DNA of 64,000 bases, taken from the NCBI RefSeq assembly GCF_019247635.1, contig NZ_JAFBAR010000081.1, positions 1 to 64,000 of the forward strand, written 5' to 3'. The notes under the pieces were generated by a model. The model had not been told where the DNA came from and did not search any database. It worked only from the letters and a program-made list of their open reading frames with translations. The position numbers and the translations under genes are program-made. This stretch comes from Mycobacterium sp. GTDB lineage: Bacteria > Actinomycetota > Actinomycetes > Mycobacteriales > Mycobacteriaceae. Below are positions 8,585 through 16,741 of the stretch, piece after piece; within the stretch, counting starts at the first letter, position 1, and every line of letters starts with the position of its first letter.

Positions 8585-9187
8585 ATGACAACTCCGCATG
8601 TCATAGGACGCGGTGATGCCGTTTCGTGGGCGATCGCGGCAGGCCTCAAAACAGTCGTCCACGACCTCGACGAATCGGTTCTGCCGAAATCAGGCTCCGT
8701 TGTCATCGTGATTGGCGTTGATCCGGTTCTCGAGCCAACTCACATCTGCACTTTGAGCGCCACCGAGTGGCGCCGATTCGCGGAGCAACCGATGCGACAA
8801 GCGTTGAGTGCATTGCAGCGCTCATATTCATCGATGCACAAAGAAGGGGGACGAATCGTCCTGGTGCTGCCCTCCATCGGCATGACGGGAGGGCCATACC
8901 TCGTCCCATCCACCACCGCTCTCGAGGGAATCCGCGCGATGGCCAAATCCGCCGCTCGCCAGTGGGCTTCTGAAAATGTGATCATTAATATCATTGCCGC
9001 CCCGCTTCACCTCTTCGCAACCAAGCTGAGTGCATCGGCTGCACACGTGACTGCAGCCGCGCTTCAGGACGATGACAAGCTCATCGAATCGGTAATCGCG
9101 ACGACACGATTCCTGCTCAAGCGCGAGGTCACGGGCCTGGTCGGCGCGACTATCGTCGTCGACGGCGGAGCGGTGATGCTGCCGTGA
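8585..9187 (+). CDS. SDR-fold protein lacking catalytic residues (predicted pseudoenzyme)
   Basis: The 200-residue protein aligns with the C-terminal part of the SDR encoded next to it. The segment STTALEGIRAMAKSAARQW (109-127) matches YATMKGALRGFAKSLAREW of the partner, so the catalytic Tyr is replaced by S109 and the catalytic Lys by L113. There is no TGxxxGxG cofactor motif. The C-terminal LVGATIVVDGG motif is kept. Its stop overlaps the start of the active SDR (GTGA), so they are probably co-translated as a heteromer. Inactive/active SDR pairs are known from BbsC/BbsD of toluene degradation. Confidence 0.72.
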   Translation: MTTPHVIGRGDAVSWAIAAGLKTVVHDLDESVLPKSGSVVIVIGVDPVLEPTHICTLSATEWRRFAEQPMRQALSALQRSYSSMHKEGGRIVLVLPSIGMTGGPYLVPSTTALEGIRAMAKSAARQWASENVIINIIAAPLHLFATKLSASAAHVTAAALQDDDKLIESVIATTRFLLKREVTGLVGATIVVDGGAVMLP

Positions 9188-9942
9188 GACTCGACGGATA
9201 CTCGGTGTTGGTTACCGGAGCCGGCGGTGGTGTGGGACAAGGCATCGCTCGCGCCCTTGCAATCGATGGCGCACACGTCTTCGTCGCCACCCGATCGGAG
9301 AAAGGGCATGCGGTCGCTGCGGACCTCACCGAGAGTGGCTATCGGGCGAGCTGGGTGCGGTGCGACGTCACCGTCTCGCAGTCGGTCGTCGGCGCTGTCG
9401 AGACGACGTTGCATGAGACCGGACGATTGGATGCACTGGTACACAACGCCACAAGCAACGCATCGAGCCAGCCACACCGGCTCGAGGACGTCAATGACGC
9501 ACTGTGGCGGGACCACATAGGCGTATCAGTGACCGGTGCCTATCACTGTGCAAGTGCAGCCTTTGAGTCGCTGCGTGCACGGGCAGGAACGTTCTTGGTT
9601 ATGACCTCGCCCACAGGTATCGAGGGGAGCGCCACACTGCCGCTGTACGCCACGATGAAGGGGGCACTGCGGGGCTTCGCCAAAAGCCTGGCTCGCGAAT
9701 GGGGAGCTCACGGCATCACCGTCAACGTCATTTCCCCGCTTGCATATTCGCCCGCGATGACCGCAGCTATCGAAGCGGACCCCGCGATGGAGGGGCGGCT
9801 CGCACGCCGGATCCCTCTGGGTCGCATCGGCGATCCGCAAATGGACATCGGTTCAGCGGTCGTTTTCCTCGTGGGTCCGCGCGCTCGCTACATCACAGGA
9901 CAAACCATAGGGGTAGATGGCGGCCACTTCACCAGCCTCTAG
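9184..9942 (+). CDS. SDR family oxidoreductase (active partner of 8585)
   Basis: This 252-residue classical SDR starts at GTG 9184. It has TGAGGGVG (11-18), HNAT in place of NNAG (88-91), and S142, Y155, K159 in the catalytic positions. YITGQTIGVDGG is the typical C-terminal motif. It should oxidise or reduce a hydroxy/keto acyl-CoA in the pathway of the upstream operon, possibly as a heteromer with the 8585 product. It is the last intact gene of the plus-strand block; a decayed region follows. Confidence 0.85.
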   Translation: MRLDGYSVLVTGAGGGVGQGIARALAIDGAHVFVATRSEKGHAVAADLTESGYRASWVRCDVTVSQSVVGAVETTLHETGRLDALVHNATSNASSQPHRLEDVNDALWRDHIGVSVTGAYHCASAAFESLRARAGTFLVMTSPTGIEGSATLPLYATMKGALRGFAKSLAREWGAHGITVNVISPLAYSPAMTAAIEADPAMEGRLARRIPLGRIGDPQMDIGSAVVFLVGPRARYITGQTIGVDGGHFTSL

Positions 9943-9948
9943 AACTTT

Positions 9949-10140
9949 ATGAAAATCCGTCTGGTACTTCCCCACAGCGGCCCGAACGCGTCACCGTCGT
10001 TCATCCGTGACTTCGCTCAGACAGCCGAGGGTTGAGGGGCCGAGCGGCTCTGGGCGGTCGACCATCTGGTGCCATCGCCGGTCTCAAGGGAGACCTTGCC
10101 ATCCGTGGCTGTTCTCGATTATTTCCGTGCGAGAACGTAG
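9949..10140 (+). pseudogene. Remnant of a luciferase-like (F420-type) monooxygenase gene
   Basis: ATG 9949 opens MKIRLVLPHSGPNASPSFI, a typical N-terminus of LLM-class flavin/F420 enzymes. After the in-frame TGA at 10033-10035 the same frame continues GAERLWAVDHLV and PSVAVLDYFRART, which is the expected next part of the family. It then ends at TAG 10138. The rest of the roughly 300-residue gene is missing. It fills most of the 317-bp gap between the SDR and the amidohydrolase. Confidence 0.65.
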
Positions 10141-10259
10141 ACTCTCTCTTTAAGATAATGACGTTGCTGCTCGCTGCTTGACCCAGTTGTCGAGTGAACC
10201 TCAACCAGAGCTTCAGGCGGGTTATCGGTGACCTGGACCGCCTCTCGAAAGGAATATTG

Positions 10260-11438
10260 ATGACCGAACCTAAGGCTTTCGAAGTGTGGGATGCGGACAA
10301 TCACATGTATGAGACGGTCGACGCCTACACGCGATACTTGCCCGAGAAGTACTCCGACGCAATCAAGTTCGTCGACGTCAATGGCCGGCAGAAGCTCCAG
10401 ATCCTTGGCGTCATCACCGAGACGATTCCGAATCCGACGTACGAGGTAATCCCCACGCCTGGCGCGTGGGCCGACTATTACCGCGGGATCAATCCGGAAG
10501 GTAAGACGCTGCGGGAGCTGGCGGAGCCGATTCGCTGCCCCGACGAGTTCCGACGCCCCGACCTGCGTCTGGCGCTAATGGATCGTCAGGGAGTCGACGG
10601 CGCGGTGATGTTCCCGACCACCGCCGGCATGCTCGAGGAGCGGACGAAGTCAGACACCGAACTCACCCACGCCGTCACACACGCGTTTAACCGCTGGCTG
10701 CTCGAAGACTGGACGTTCAACTATCAGGACCGTATCTTCCCGGTGCCGGCAATTTCCCTCAACGACCCGGCGACTGGAGTCAAGGAGCTCGAGTGATGCC
10801 TAGAGAACGGCGCGAAGACGGTGCTGATGCGGCCGGCCCCTGTGCCGCGAGAGGACGAGACGTCGCGCTCACCTGCGTTGCCGGAGTTCGACGACTTCTG
10901 GCGACTGGTCGAGTCGTCGGGGATCTCGGTGCAGATGCACAATTCCGACTCCGGCTACGATCGCTACCTCTCCGATTGGGAAGGCGGCGACGAGTTCCAG
11001 GGCTTCCAACTGACCAAATTCCGCGGATTCATCTACGAGGAGAGCCGCCACATTTTCGACACGCTCGCGGCGTTCATTGCCCACGGTGTGTTCGAGCGGT
11101 TCCCCGGCCTACGCATCGGCGTGGTCGAGAACGGCGGCTCATGGGCACAGCGGTTGATGGCAGTGTTCGACCGGGTTTACCACAAGAAGCCCAAGGACTT
11201 TACCGAGCATCCTGGTGATGTCTTCCGCAGGCATGTCTGGGTCAATCCGTTTCACGAAGAGGACATGTCGCACCTCATCGACATCCTGGGCGCCGATCGC
11301 GTGATGTTCGGGTCGGACTATCCGCATCCGGAAGGCCTCGCCGAACCCGCGGAGTTCGTCAAGGAACTCGAGAACCTCCCGGTGACCACCACCGCACGAG
11401 TGATGGGCGGAAACCTGAGGGAACTTATCGGAATCTAG
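10260..11438 (+). pseudogene. Amidohydrolase_2-type metal-dependent hydrolase interrupted by in-frame TGA
   Basis: Residues 1-178 read normally (FEVWDADNHMYETVDAY, a D-x-D-x-H metal motif) and stop at TGA 10794-10796. The same frame then continues CLENGAKTVLMRPAPVPRED and runs to the usual MFGSDYPHPEGLAEPAEF end. The intact paralogue at 19989 has HWGLEHGMKTF here, so the TGA stands exactly at a Trp codon (TGG to TGA). No frameshift is needed. A full-length product would have 392 residues. The start at 10260 has AAAGGA upstream. It is a nonsense pseudogene, a read-through gene or a sequence error; the enzyme class is clear. Confidence 0.82.
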
Positions 11439-11548
11439 CCGACATCCATAATCAGGTGGGTTGGCACGACGGTCTTCGTATGCGTGATCTTGGCCGACTC
11501 GGTGTTACGGGATGGCCGGCGCCGCATGGCGAATCGAAGCGTGAACAT
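11435..11548 (-). pseudogene. Possible N-terminal remnant of an LLM-class enzyme
   Basis: A 37-codon frame starts at an ATG overlapping the ligase stop (TGATG) and reads MFTLRFAMRRRPSRNTES. The LLM enzyme at 44411 starts MFTLRFDMRSS. The translational coupling and the shared first nine residues suggest that a luciferase-like gene once followed the ligase and was truncated. The remainder shows no family features. Its end overlaps the end of the amidohydrolase pseudogene. Confidence 0.4.
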
Positions 11549-13107
11549 CATATTTTGCTCCCGAACCGGGCCCGCAATTCGGTCTTGAGCACCTTGCCGG
11601 TGAGGTTGCGCGGTAGCGCATCAACGATTTCGAGTCGTTCCGGTGTCTTGTGCTTGCTGAGCCCTCGAGCTTGACAATGTTCAAAGACCGACGAGAGCGT
11701 CACCGCCGCGCCTGGGCGCACGACGACGACAGCGCAGACGCGCTCCCCGGTGCGCTCATCGGGCACTCCGATGACCGCGACGTCGGCCACCGCCGGGTGG
11801 CTGGCCAGCACGCCCTCGACCTCTAGCGCCGAGATGTTCTCCGCATTGCGGATGATCGCATCCTTGATCCGCCCGGTGACGACGACATTGCCGTCGTGGT
11901 CGATGCGGCCCAAATCGCCTGTGCGGAACCATCCGTCGGCGTCAAATGCGTGGGCATCCAAAGAGGCATCGACATAGCCGAGGAAGCATTGCGGGCCCTT
12001 GAGCCGCAGCTCTCCCTCCGCACCTCGGGCGACCTGCCGCTCCGTTTCATCGACGACCCGTACCGCAACGCCTGGCACCGGTTTGCCCACGGTGTGATCC
12101 AGCACCTCCGCAGGACCGTTCGGTGCCTGAGAAGTCGCGACCGGAAATTCGGTCAGGCCCCACGAATTGGCTACGCCGTCGACTGAAAGTATCTGCCGCA
12201 CTTGGTGACCGAGCTCAGCTGTGATCGGCGCACCCCCGCCGACGCAGCCGCGCAACTCGGGATAGAGCCGTTCGTCACCACGCTTCGTCTGCGCCGTCAT
12301 GAAGGCGATGAAGAAAGGTGTGGCGGTGCCCAGCAGAGTCGGGCGGTGCGCCGCGATGGCGAGCGGGGTCTCCACGGGGTCGAAGGCGTCGAACAGCACC
12401 AGCCGCATGCCCGTGCGCAGACCCGCGGCAAGCATGGCGGCGCCGCCGATATGCGAAATCGGAAACGCGATCGGGTTGACGTCGCTACTGGACGCCCCGA
12501 CGATCCCGACGACTCCTGCTGAACCGGCGATAACCGAACGGTCAGTATGCCGCGCGCCTTTCGGTGCCGCCGTCGTTCCCGACGAGTAGTAGACCCAGCG
12601 CTGGTCCTCACCGTTGCTCGGCGGCGGAGGCAGCGTCCCCGGATCGCAGGCAGGCAGCCGAAGCCCGTCGGCAATGGGCGCGTCGTGGTCGATGACCACG
12701 ACAGACATTGGCCGCTCAGCGGCGAGCCGACGCGCGAGCGCGGTGTGGTCGAAGTTGCGCCACAATCCCGGCACAATGAGGACATCACTCGCGAGTTGCC
12801 TTGTCGCAAAACGTAGTTCGCTCTCCCGCCAGATCGGCAGCACCGGGTTCTGGACCGCACCAAGACGAGTCAGCGCCGCCATGACGACCATCGTCTCCAG
12901 CGTGGTCGGTAGTTGCCACGACACCACCGTTCCTGCGCCGATCCCCCGTTGGGCCAGCGCCGCTGCGCACGTCAGCGCGGATTCCCGCAACTGCGCGCAG
13001 GACAGGCTGCGCCCGTAGTCATCGGCGAGGACCATCCGGTCGGGATGCCCTCGAGCCGCGGTCTCGACTAGGGACCAGTACGTCTGCACGGCGGAATGTG
13101 AGGTCAC
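11548..13107 (-). CDS. Acyl-CoA ligase, cyclohexanecarboxylate-CoA-ligase-like (FadD type)
   Basis: The 519-residue ANL enzyme starts at GTG 13107, overlapping the stop of the acyl-CoA dehydrogenase (GTGA); the longer frame upstream lies inside that gene. Motifs are VYYSSGTTAAPKGARHT (P-loop), NSWGLTEFPVATSQ, GWFRTGDLGRIDHDGNVVVTGR and NAENISALEVEGVL, with the catalytic Lys in NLTGKVLKTEL. It activates a carboxylic acid to its CoA thioester. It closes the minus-strand operon amidohydrolase - FadE - FadE - ligase (16475 to 11548). Confidence 0.87.
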   Translation of the reverse strand: MTSHSAVQTYWSLVETAARGHPDRMVLADDYGRSLSCAQLRESALTCAAALAQRGIGAGTVVSWQLPTTLETMVVMAALTRLGAVQNPVLPIWRESELRFATRQLASDVLIVPGLWRNFDHTALARRLAAERPMSVVVIDHDAPIADGLRLPACDPGTLPPPPSNGEDQRWVYYSSGTTAAPKGARHTDRSVIAGSAGVVGIVGASSSDVNPIAFPISHIGGAAMLAAGLRTGMRLVLFDAFDPVETPLAIAAHRPTLLGTATPFFIAFMTAQTKRGDERLYPELRGCVGGGAPITAELGHQVRQILSVDGVANSWGLTEFPVATSQAPNGPAEVLDHTVGKPVPGVAVRVVDETERQVARGAEGELRLKGPQCFLGYVDASLDAHAFDADGWFRTGDLGRIDHDGNVVVTGRIKDAIIRNAENISALEVEGVLASHPAVADVAVIGVPDERTGERVCAVVVVRPGAAVTLSSVFEHCQARGLSKHKTPERLEIVDALPRNLTGKVLKTELRARFGSKI

Positions 13108-14306
13108 CGACTCGGCAAGTGCAGTCGGCGCTTGGCAAGAATGTTGCGCATCATCTCCGAGCTGCCACCCGATATCGTGTAGGCACGCGACCACAGCCAG
13201 CATTCACGCAACCGTTGTTTGGCCTCCCGCACATCATGGTCTGCTCCCCCAACCACTGTCGCAGACGCCGCCAGTTCTGCGCCGTAGGCTGCCACTCGGT
13301 GATATGTCTCGGCAAAGCTTAGCTTCGCGATCGAGCCGTCACCCGGGTGTTCGTCACCCGATGTCAGCCGCTCCACATGGTCGTCGATGAACGCTTTGGC
13401 CACCTCGACCTCGACAGCCAACTCAGCCACCTGCTGGCGGATGTCGCTGAGTTCCAGCGCCGGCGCGCCGTCGATATGCGTGTGGCGGGCCACGACGACC
13501 AGATCGTCGATCAACAGTTCCAGCAGAATGACGTTCCCGCCGATGCCGAATCGTTCAAAGTCCAAGCCCGCCATGATGATCGACCAGCCCTGGCCGGGTT
13601 CGCCGATCAGGCTCTCGGCACCGAGCCGGACTCCGGTCAAGAAGACCTCATTGACCTCGATCGCATCACCGATCGTGCGGATGGGACGAACCTCGACACC
13701 GTCCGATGACAGCGGCACGGCGAAAACCGAAAGACCATGGTGGCGCGACGACATCGGGTCCGTGCGGATCAGGGCAAGGCCCATGTCGGCCCAGTGGCCG
13801 TCGGTGATCCAGGTCTTCTGCCCGTCGATGAGCCAGCTGCCATCGTCTTGCCGTGCACCGCGGCTACGCACTGCGGCGATGTCGCTGCCGGCGTCGGGCT
13901 CGCTGAGCAGCTGGCACCAGACGTGCTCGCTGCGCCGGATCGACGGCAGCAGCGTGCGCTTCTGTTCCTCGGAACCGAAGTGCAGCAGGACGTGTGCGGC
14001 CAGGTTGACCTGGTCGACGGGCCGTGGTGCGCGGGCGCGCAGAATCTCCTCGCTCACGATGCGGTCGTGCAGCGGGTGGTGGTCGTCGCGACCGCCGTAT
14101 TCGACCGGCCAGTCCGCGCCGGCGAACCCCGCCTCGAACAGGCCGGCAAACCACGTGCGCAGCTCGGCTTCCTGTTCTGCGGTTTGGGGCGCCCGGTGGC
14201 CTTCACGCGCTTCGCCCGCCGGAGCGCATTCGGCGATGTGTGCCCTGACCCGGTTCCTGAATTCGGTCAGCTGCGCCTCGGTAGGTCGGTTTCCGTAAAC
14301 GCTCAC
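13104..14306 (-). CDS. Acyl-CoA dehydrogenase, full-length subunit of a FadE pair
   Basis: The 400-residue protein starts at GTG 14306 (MSVYGNRPTEAQL), overlapping the stop of the neighbouring FadE. It has CQLLSEPDAGSDIAAV for flavin binding, TWITDGHWADM, and MAGLDFERFGIGG, which places a Glu like the helix-G base of isovaleryl-CoA dehydrogenase. The end YTISGGSSEMMRNILAKRRL is canonical. It is tightly coupled to the 14303 gene, so the two probably form an alpha2beta2 enzyme as known for FadE28-FadE29 in steroid side-chain degradation. Confidence 0.88.
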   Translation of the reverse strand: MSVYGNRPTEAQLTEFRNRVRAHIAECAPAGEAREGHRAPQTAEQEAELRTWFAGLFEAGFAGADWPVEYGGRDDHHPLHDRIVSEEILRARAPRPVDQVNLAAHVLLHFGSEEQKRTLLPSIRRSEHVWCQLLSEPDAGSDIAAVRSRGARQDDGSWLIDGQKTWITDGHWADMGLALIRTDPMSSRHHGLSVFAVPLSSDGVEVRPIRTIGDAIEVNEVFLTGVRLGAESLIGEPGQGWSIIMAGLDFERFGIGGNVILLELLIDDLVVVARHTHIDGAPALELSDIRQQVAELAVEVEVAKAFIDDHVERLTSGDEHPGDGSIAKLSFAETYHRVAAYGAELAASATVVGGADHDVREAKQRLRECWLWSRAYTISGGSSEMMRNILAKRRLHLPSR

Positions 14307-15271
14307 CAGCCGGACACCTCCGCCAGCAGCGCCCGACTCGACCGCGCCGTGCCCACCAGATGACCATTGGTGAAGACCCGACGCAGTTCGTAGTGCAGCG
14401 GGTACTCCCAGGTGAATCCGATGCCGCCCGACAGTTGCATGCACTCGTCCACGGCGGCTGTGGCTTTCGCGCCGATGAACGAGTGCGCCGCCGCCGTCAG
14501 CAGGACCGCCCTTTCGTCGGCGGAGGCGATTGCGCGAGCCGCCCGCATGACGACGGCGCGCGCTTTGACCTCGAAGACCAGTAGCTCGACGAGCCGGTGC
14601 TGAATTGCCTGGAAGCTCGCGATCGGAACCCCGAACGCCACGCGCTCCCGTAGGTATGCCGTCAGCCGTTCCAGGGTCATCGACACAGCGCCGAGGGAGT
14701 CGGCAGAAACGAGTAGCCGAGCCAGGGCGATCAACTGTTCGGCCCGTTCGGGCGATCCGATCAAGGCGCTGGGTGCGTCCGCGAGGTCGACACGCCACAC
14801 CGTTCTGGTGACATCCAGTAGATCGCCATCCGGAGTAAACCGGGCAGGATCCAGGTCGCGGAGCAGATGAATCCCGTTGCGCCCCAAGATAAGGACGATG
14901 TCAATCCCATCGCCGCGGATGACCCGCGCGGCGCCCTCGACGACGGTGGAACCCGCCGTCGTGGTGCCGGCAAGCAAGCCGGGCAGCAACTGTTCCCTGA
15001 CATCGTCGGGCGCCCAGGCCAGCGCCGCGGCGGCCATCGTGGTTCCGAACCACGCCGATCCGTCCTGTGCTCGCCCGAGTTCCTCGGCCACGACGCACGT
15101 CTCGACCGGTCGCCAGCCGGCACCCCCCAACGCCTCATCGACGAGCAGCCCGGTCCAGTCCATCGCCGCGAGGTCCTTGACTGATCCCTTCTCCCCGCGC
15201 TCGGCCAGGAACTCCCGCGCCGACGCCCTGAGCAGGTCGAGGTCGACGTCGGCTGAGTTCTCGTCAGCCAT
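14303..15271 (-). CDS. Acyl-CoA dehydrogenase, short subunit of a FadE pair
   Basis: The 322-residue protein starts at ATG 15271 (MADENSADVDLDLL); the frame before it has no protein character. It keeps the acyl-CoA dehydrogenase fold but lacks the SEPGAGSD flavin motif in the middle domain. ERVAFGVPIASFQAIQHRLVELLV and SGGIGFTWEYPLHYELRR are the conserved C-terminal parts. This is the usual look of the second subunit in heteromeric actinobacterial acyl-CoA dehydrogenases. It lies 7 bp after the amidohydrolase and overlaps its FadE partner. Confidence 0.86.
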   Translation of the reverse strand: MADENSADVDLDLLRASAREFLAERGEKGSVKDLAAMDWTGLLVDEALGGAGWRPVETCVVAEELGRAQDGSAWFGTTMAAAALAWAPDDVREQLLPGLLAGTTTAGSTVVEGAARVIRGDGIDIVLILGRNGIHLLRDLDPARFTPDGDLLDVTRTVWRVDLADAPSALIGSPERAEQLIALARLLVSADSLGAVSMTLERLTAYLRERVAFGVPIASFQAIQHRLVELLVFEVKARAVVMRAARAIASADERAVLLTAAAHSFIGAKATAAVDECMQLSGGIGFTWEYPLHYELRRVFTNGHLVGTARSSRALLAEVSGW

Positions 15272-15278
15272 GCCGCTA

Positions 15279-16475
15279 TCAGCTCCTGGAGAGCAGCTGG
15301 GCGGCGTTGTCGCGCATGATCCGCCGCTTGGCGGCATCGTCGAGCGGATCGAGCAGTTTGACGAAGTCAGCAGGTTCGGCAAGCCCTTCGGCGTGGGGGT
15401 AATCCGAGCCCATCACCAGGCAGTCGTCGTATCCCATGCCCGCGACGATCGCTGGGATGTCGTCCTCGGGGTACGGCACGACACGGACATGACGGCGGAA
15501 GATCGCCGACGGCCGTTCCGTCAACTTCCCGCCGATCCACGGACCGTTGCGGCCCATGCCTCGGCTCTTGTCCATGTGTCTGACGAAGAACGGCACCCAT
15601 TCCGCCCCATGCTCGGCCACAAGGACATTCAGAGCCGGAAAACGACCGAAGAGGTTGTCGAAGATGAGCGCGGACAACGTCTCCTCGATCGGCCGCTGGC
15701 CGTAGATGTTCATCCACTGCCAAGCCGACATGTGCCAAGAGGCAGGGTCGGGGTTCTGACCCCAGGCGGGGGAGATCGCATTGAAGTACCAGAACGGCAT
15801 GATGTGGAACACCAGGACGCAGCCGGCCTCCTGCAAGCGTGCGTAAATCGGGTCGAAGTACGGGTCGCCGGGTGATCGACCGTATGCCGGCCCAGTTGGC
15901 AGCAGCACGAACTTTGCCCCCTGCGCGATGATCGCCTCTGTCTCTGCGATCGCAGAATTCAAGTCGCGCAACGACATCAGCGCCGTGGCGAAAATCTTAT
16001 CTTGGTAGTTAAAACCCCATTCTTCGTCAAACCATCGGTTGAACGAGCGCAGATTGGCGTACAGTGCCGCTGTGTCATCGACGTAGTGTTCGGCGGCCAG
16101 GGCCATACCGCTTGGATAGATGACCATACGCTCGATGTTCTGGTCCACCATGACGGCCAGGCGTGCAGCACGCTGGATGAATTCCGGTTGCATGGGTTGC
16201 GGCTCGTAGGACTCCTCAGGATTGCCCGATCCCATTTGCTTGAGCATCTCCTTGAGCGAGCCGGGACGGTAAGCGACATCAAGACCCAGACCCCCTTCGC
16301 TGTTGAAGGTGGCGACGCGACGTCCCGCGAGGATCACCTCTACGCCGTCCGCCCCGCGCACGGTGGTGATCGCCCGGTCTCCATACTTTTCCGGCAGATA
16401 ACGGGTGAACGCGTCGCGTGTCTCGTAGCAGTGGGTGTCGCAGTCAAAGATGCCGTAATCGAGTTTCGTCGTCAC
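15279..16475 (-). CDS. Amidohydrolase_2 family metal-dependent hydrolase
   Basis: The 398-residue protein starts at GTG 16475 with AAGGAG 8 nt upstream. N-terminal YGIFDCDTHCYETRDAFTRYLPEKYGDR carries the D-x-D-x-H metal motif, and VMGSDYPHAEGLAEPADF holds the late metal Asp. The family (ACMSD-like) contains decarboxylases and C-C or C-N hydrolases. Its placement at the head of a ligase/FadE operon, and three further family members in this window, suggest a hydrolytic step on a CoA intermediate, perhaps C-C cleavage or ring opening (inference). Confidence 0.85.
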   Translation of the reverse strand: MTTKLDYGIFDCDTHCYETRDAFTRYLPEKYGDRAITTVRGADGVEVILAGRRVATFNSEGGLGLDVAYRPGSLKEMLKQMGSGNPEESYEPQPMQPEFIQRAARLAVMVDQNIERMVIYPSGMALAAEHYVDDTAALYANLRSFNRWFDEEWGFNYQDKIFATALMSLRDLNSAIAETEAIIAQGAKFVLLPTGPAYGRSPGDPYFDPIYARLQEAGCVLVFHIMPFWYFNAISPAWGQNPDPASWHMSAWQWMNIYGQRPIEETLSALIFDNLFGRFPALNVLVAEHGAEWVPFFVRHMDKSRGMGRNGPWIGGKLTERPSAIFRRHVRVVPYPEDDIPAIVAGMGYDDCLVMGSDYPHAEGLAEPADFVKLLDPLDDAAKRRIMRDNAAQLLSRS

Positions 16476-16492
16476 CGCGTCGCTCCTTCAGC

Positions 16493-16541
16493 GAGAATGC
16501 TTATTCTCTATTTTCAGAAAACATACTATCCTGATCCGACA
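16493..16541. promoter_or_regulatory. GAGAAT-N4-ATTCTC operator and promoter between 16475 and 16742
   Basis: GAGAAT-gctt-ATTCTC at 16493-16508 is a perfect 6-bp-arm palindrome. Six bases further, CAGAAA (16515-16520) forms a weaker third half-site, setting two overlapping dyads one helical turn apart. A -10-like TACTATCCT lies at 16524-16532, as downstream of the operator at 38283. It sits in front of the minus-strand amidohydrolase and the plus-strand FadE. Confidence 0.65.
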
Positions 16542-16661
16542 ATGCCCATCGAGAGCGGGATGGTGAGGACGCCCGGAGTTGGCGGCGCCGGCCCTGCCGC
16601 GACCCGCGCGAAGAAAGATATGGTCCCATCAAAGCCACTGACGGACAACGCGATCGGGTGA
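16542..16661 (+). CDS. Possible small leaderless peptide, 39 residues
   Basis: ATG 16542 follows the -10-like TATCCT (16527-16532) by 9 nt and opens a 39-codon frame starting MPIESGMVRTPGVGG. A second short frame (16666-16755, MSLRRPVPFKPISAAAE) follows and overlaps the GTG start of the FadE at 16742. No family is recognised. They may be a leader peptide chain, a gene remnant or nothing. The leaderless position is the only positive evidence. Confidence 0.25.
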   Translation: MPIESGMVRTPGVGGAGPAATRAKKDMVPSKPLTDNAIG

Positions 16662-16741
16662 ATCCATGAGCCTTCGCCGCCCTGTGCCGTTCAAGCCGAT
16701 TTCCGCCGCGGCCGAGATGCGGGTGAGTCGGGAGGGCGTGC

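Noticed and set aside
10111-10137. GTTCTCG...CGAGAAC inverted repeat before the amidohydrolase gene
   Set aside because: It lies inside the luciferase-like remnant, where the bases encode the expected VLDYFRART residues. The arms also point the other way and the spacer is 12 bp, so it is probably a coincidence.
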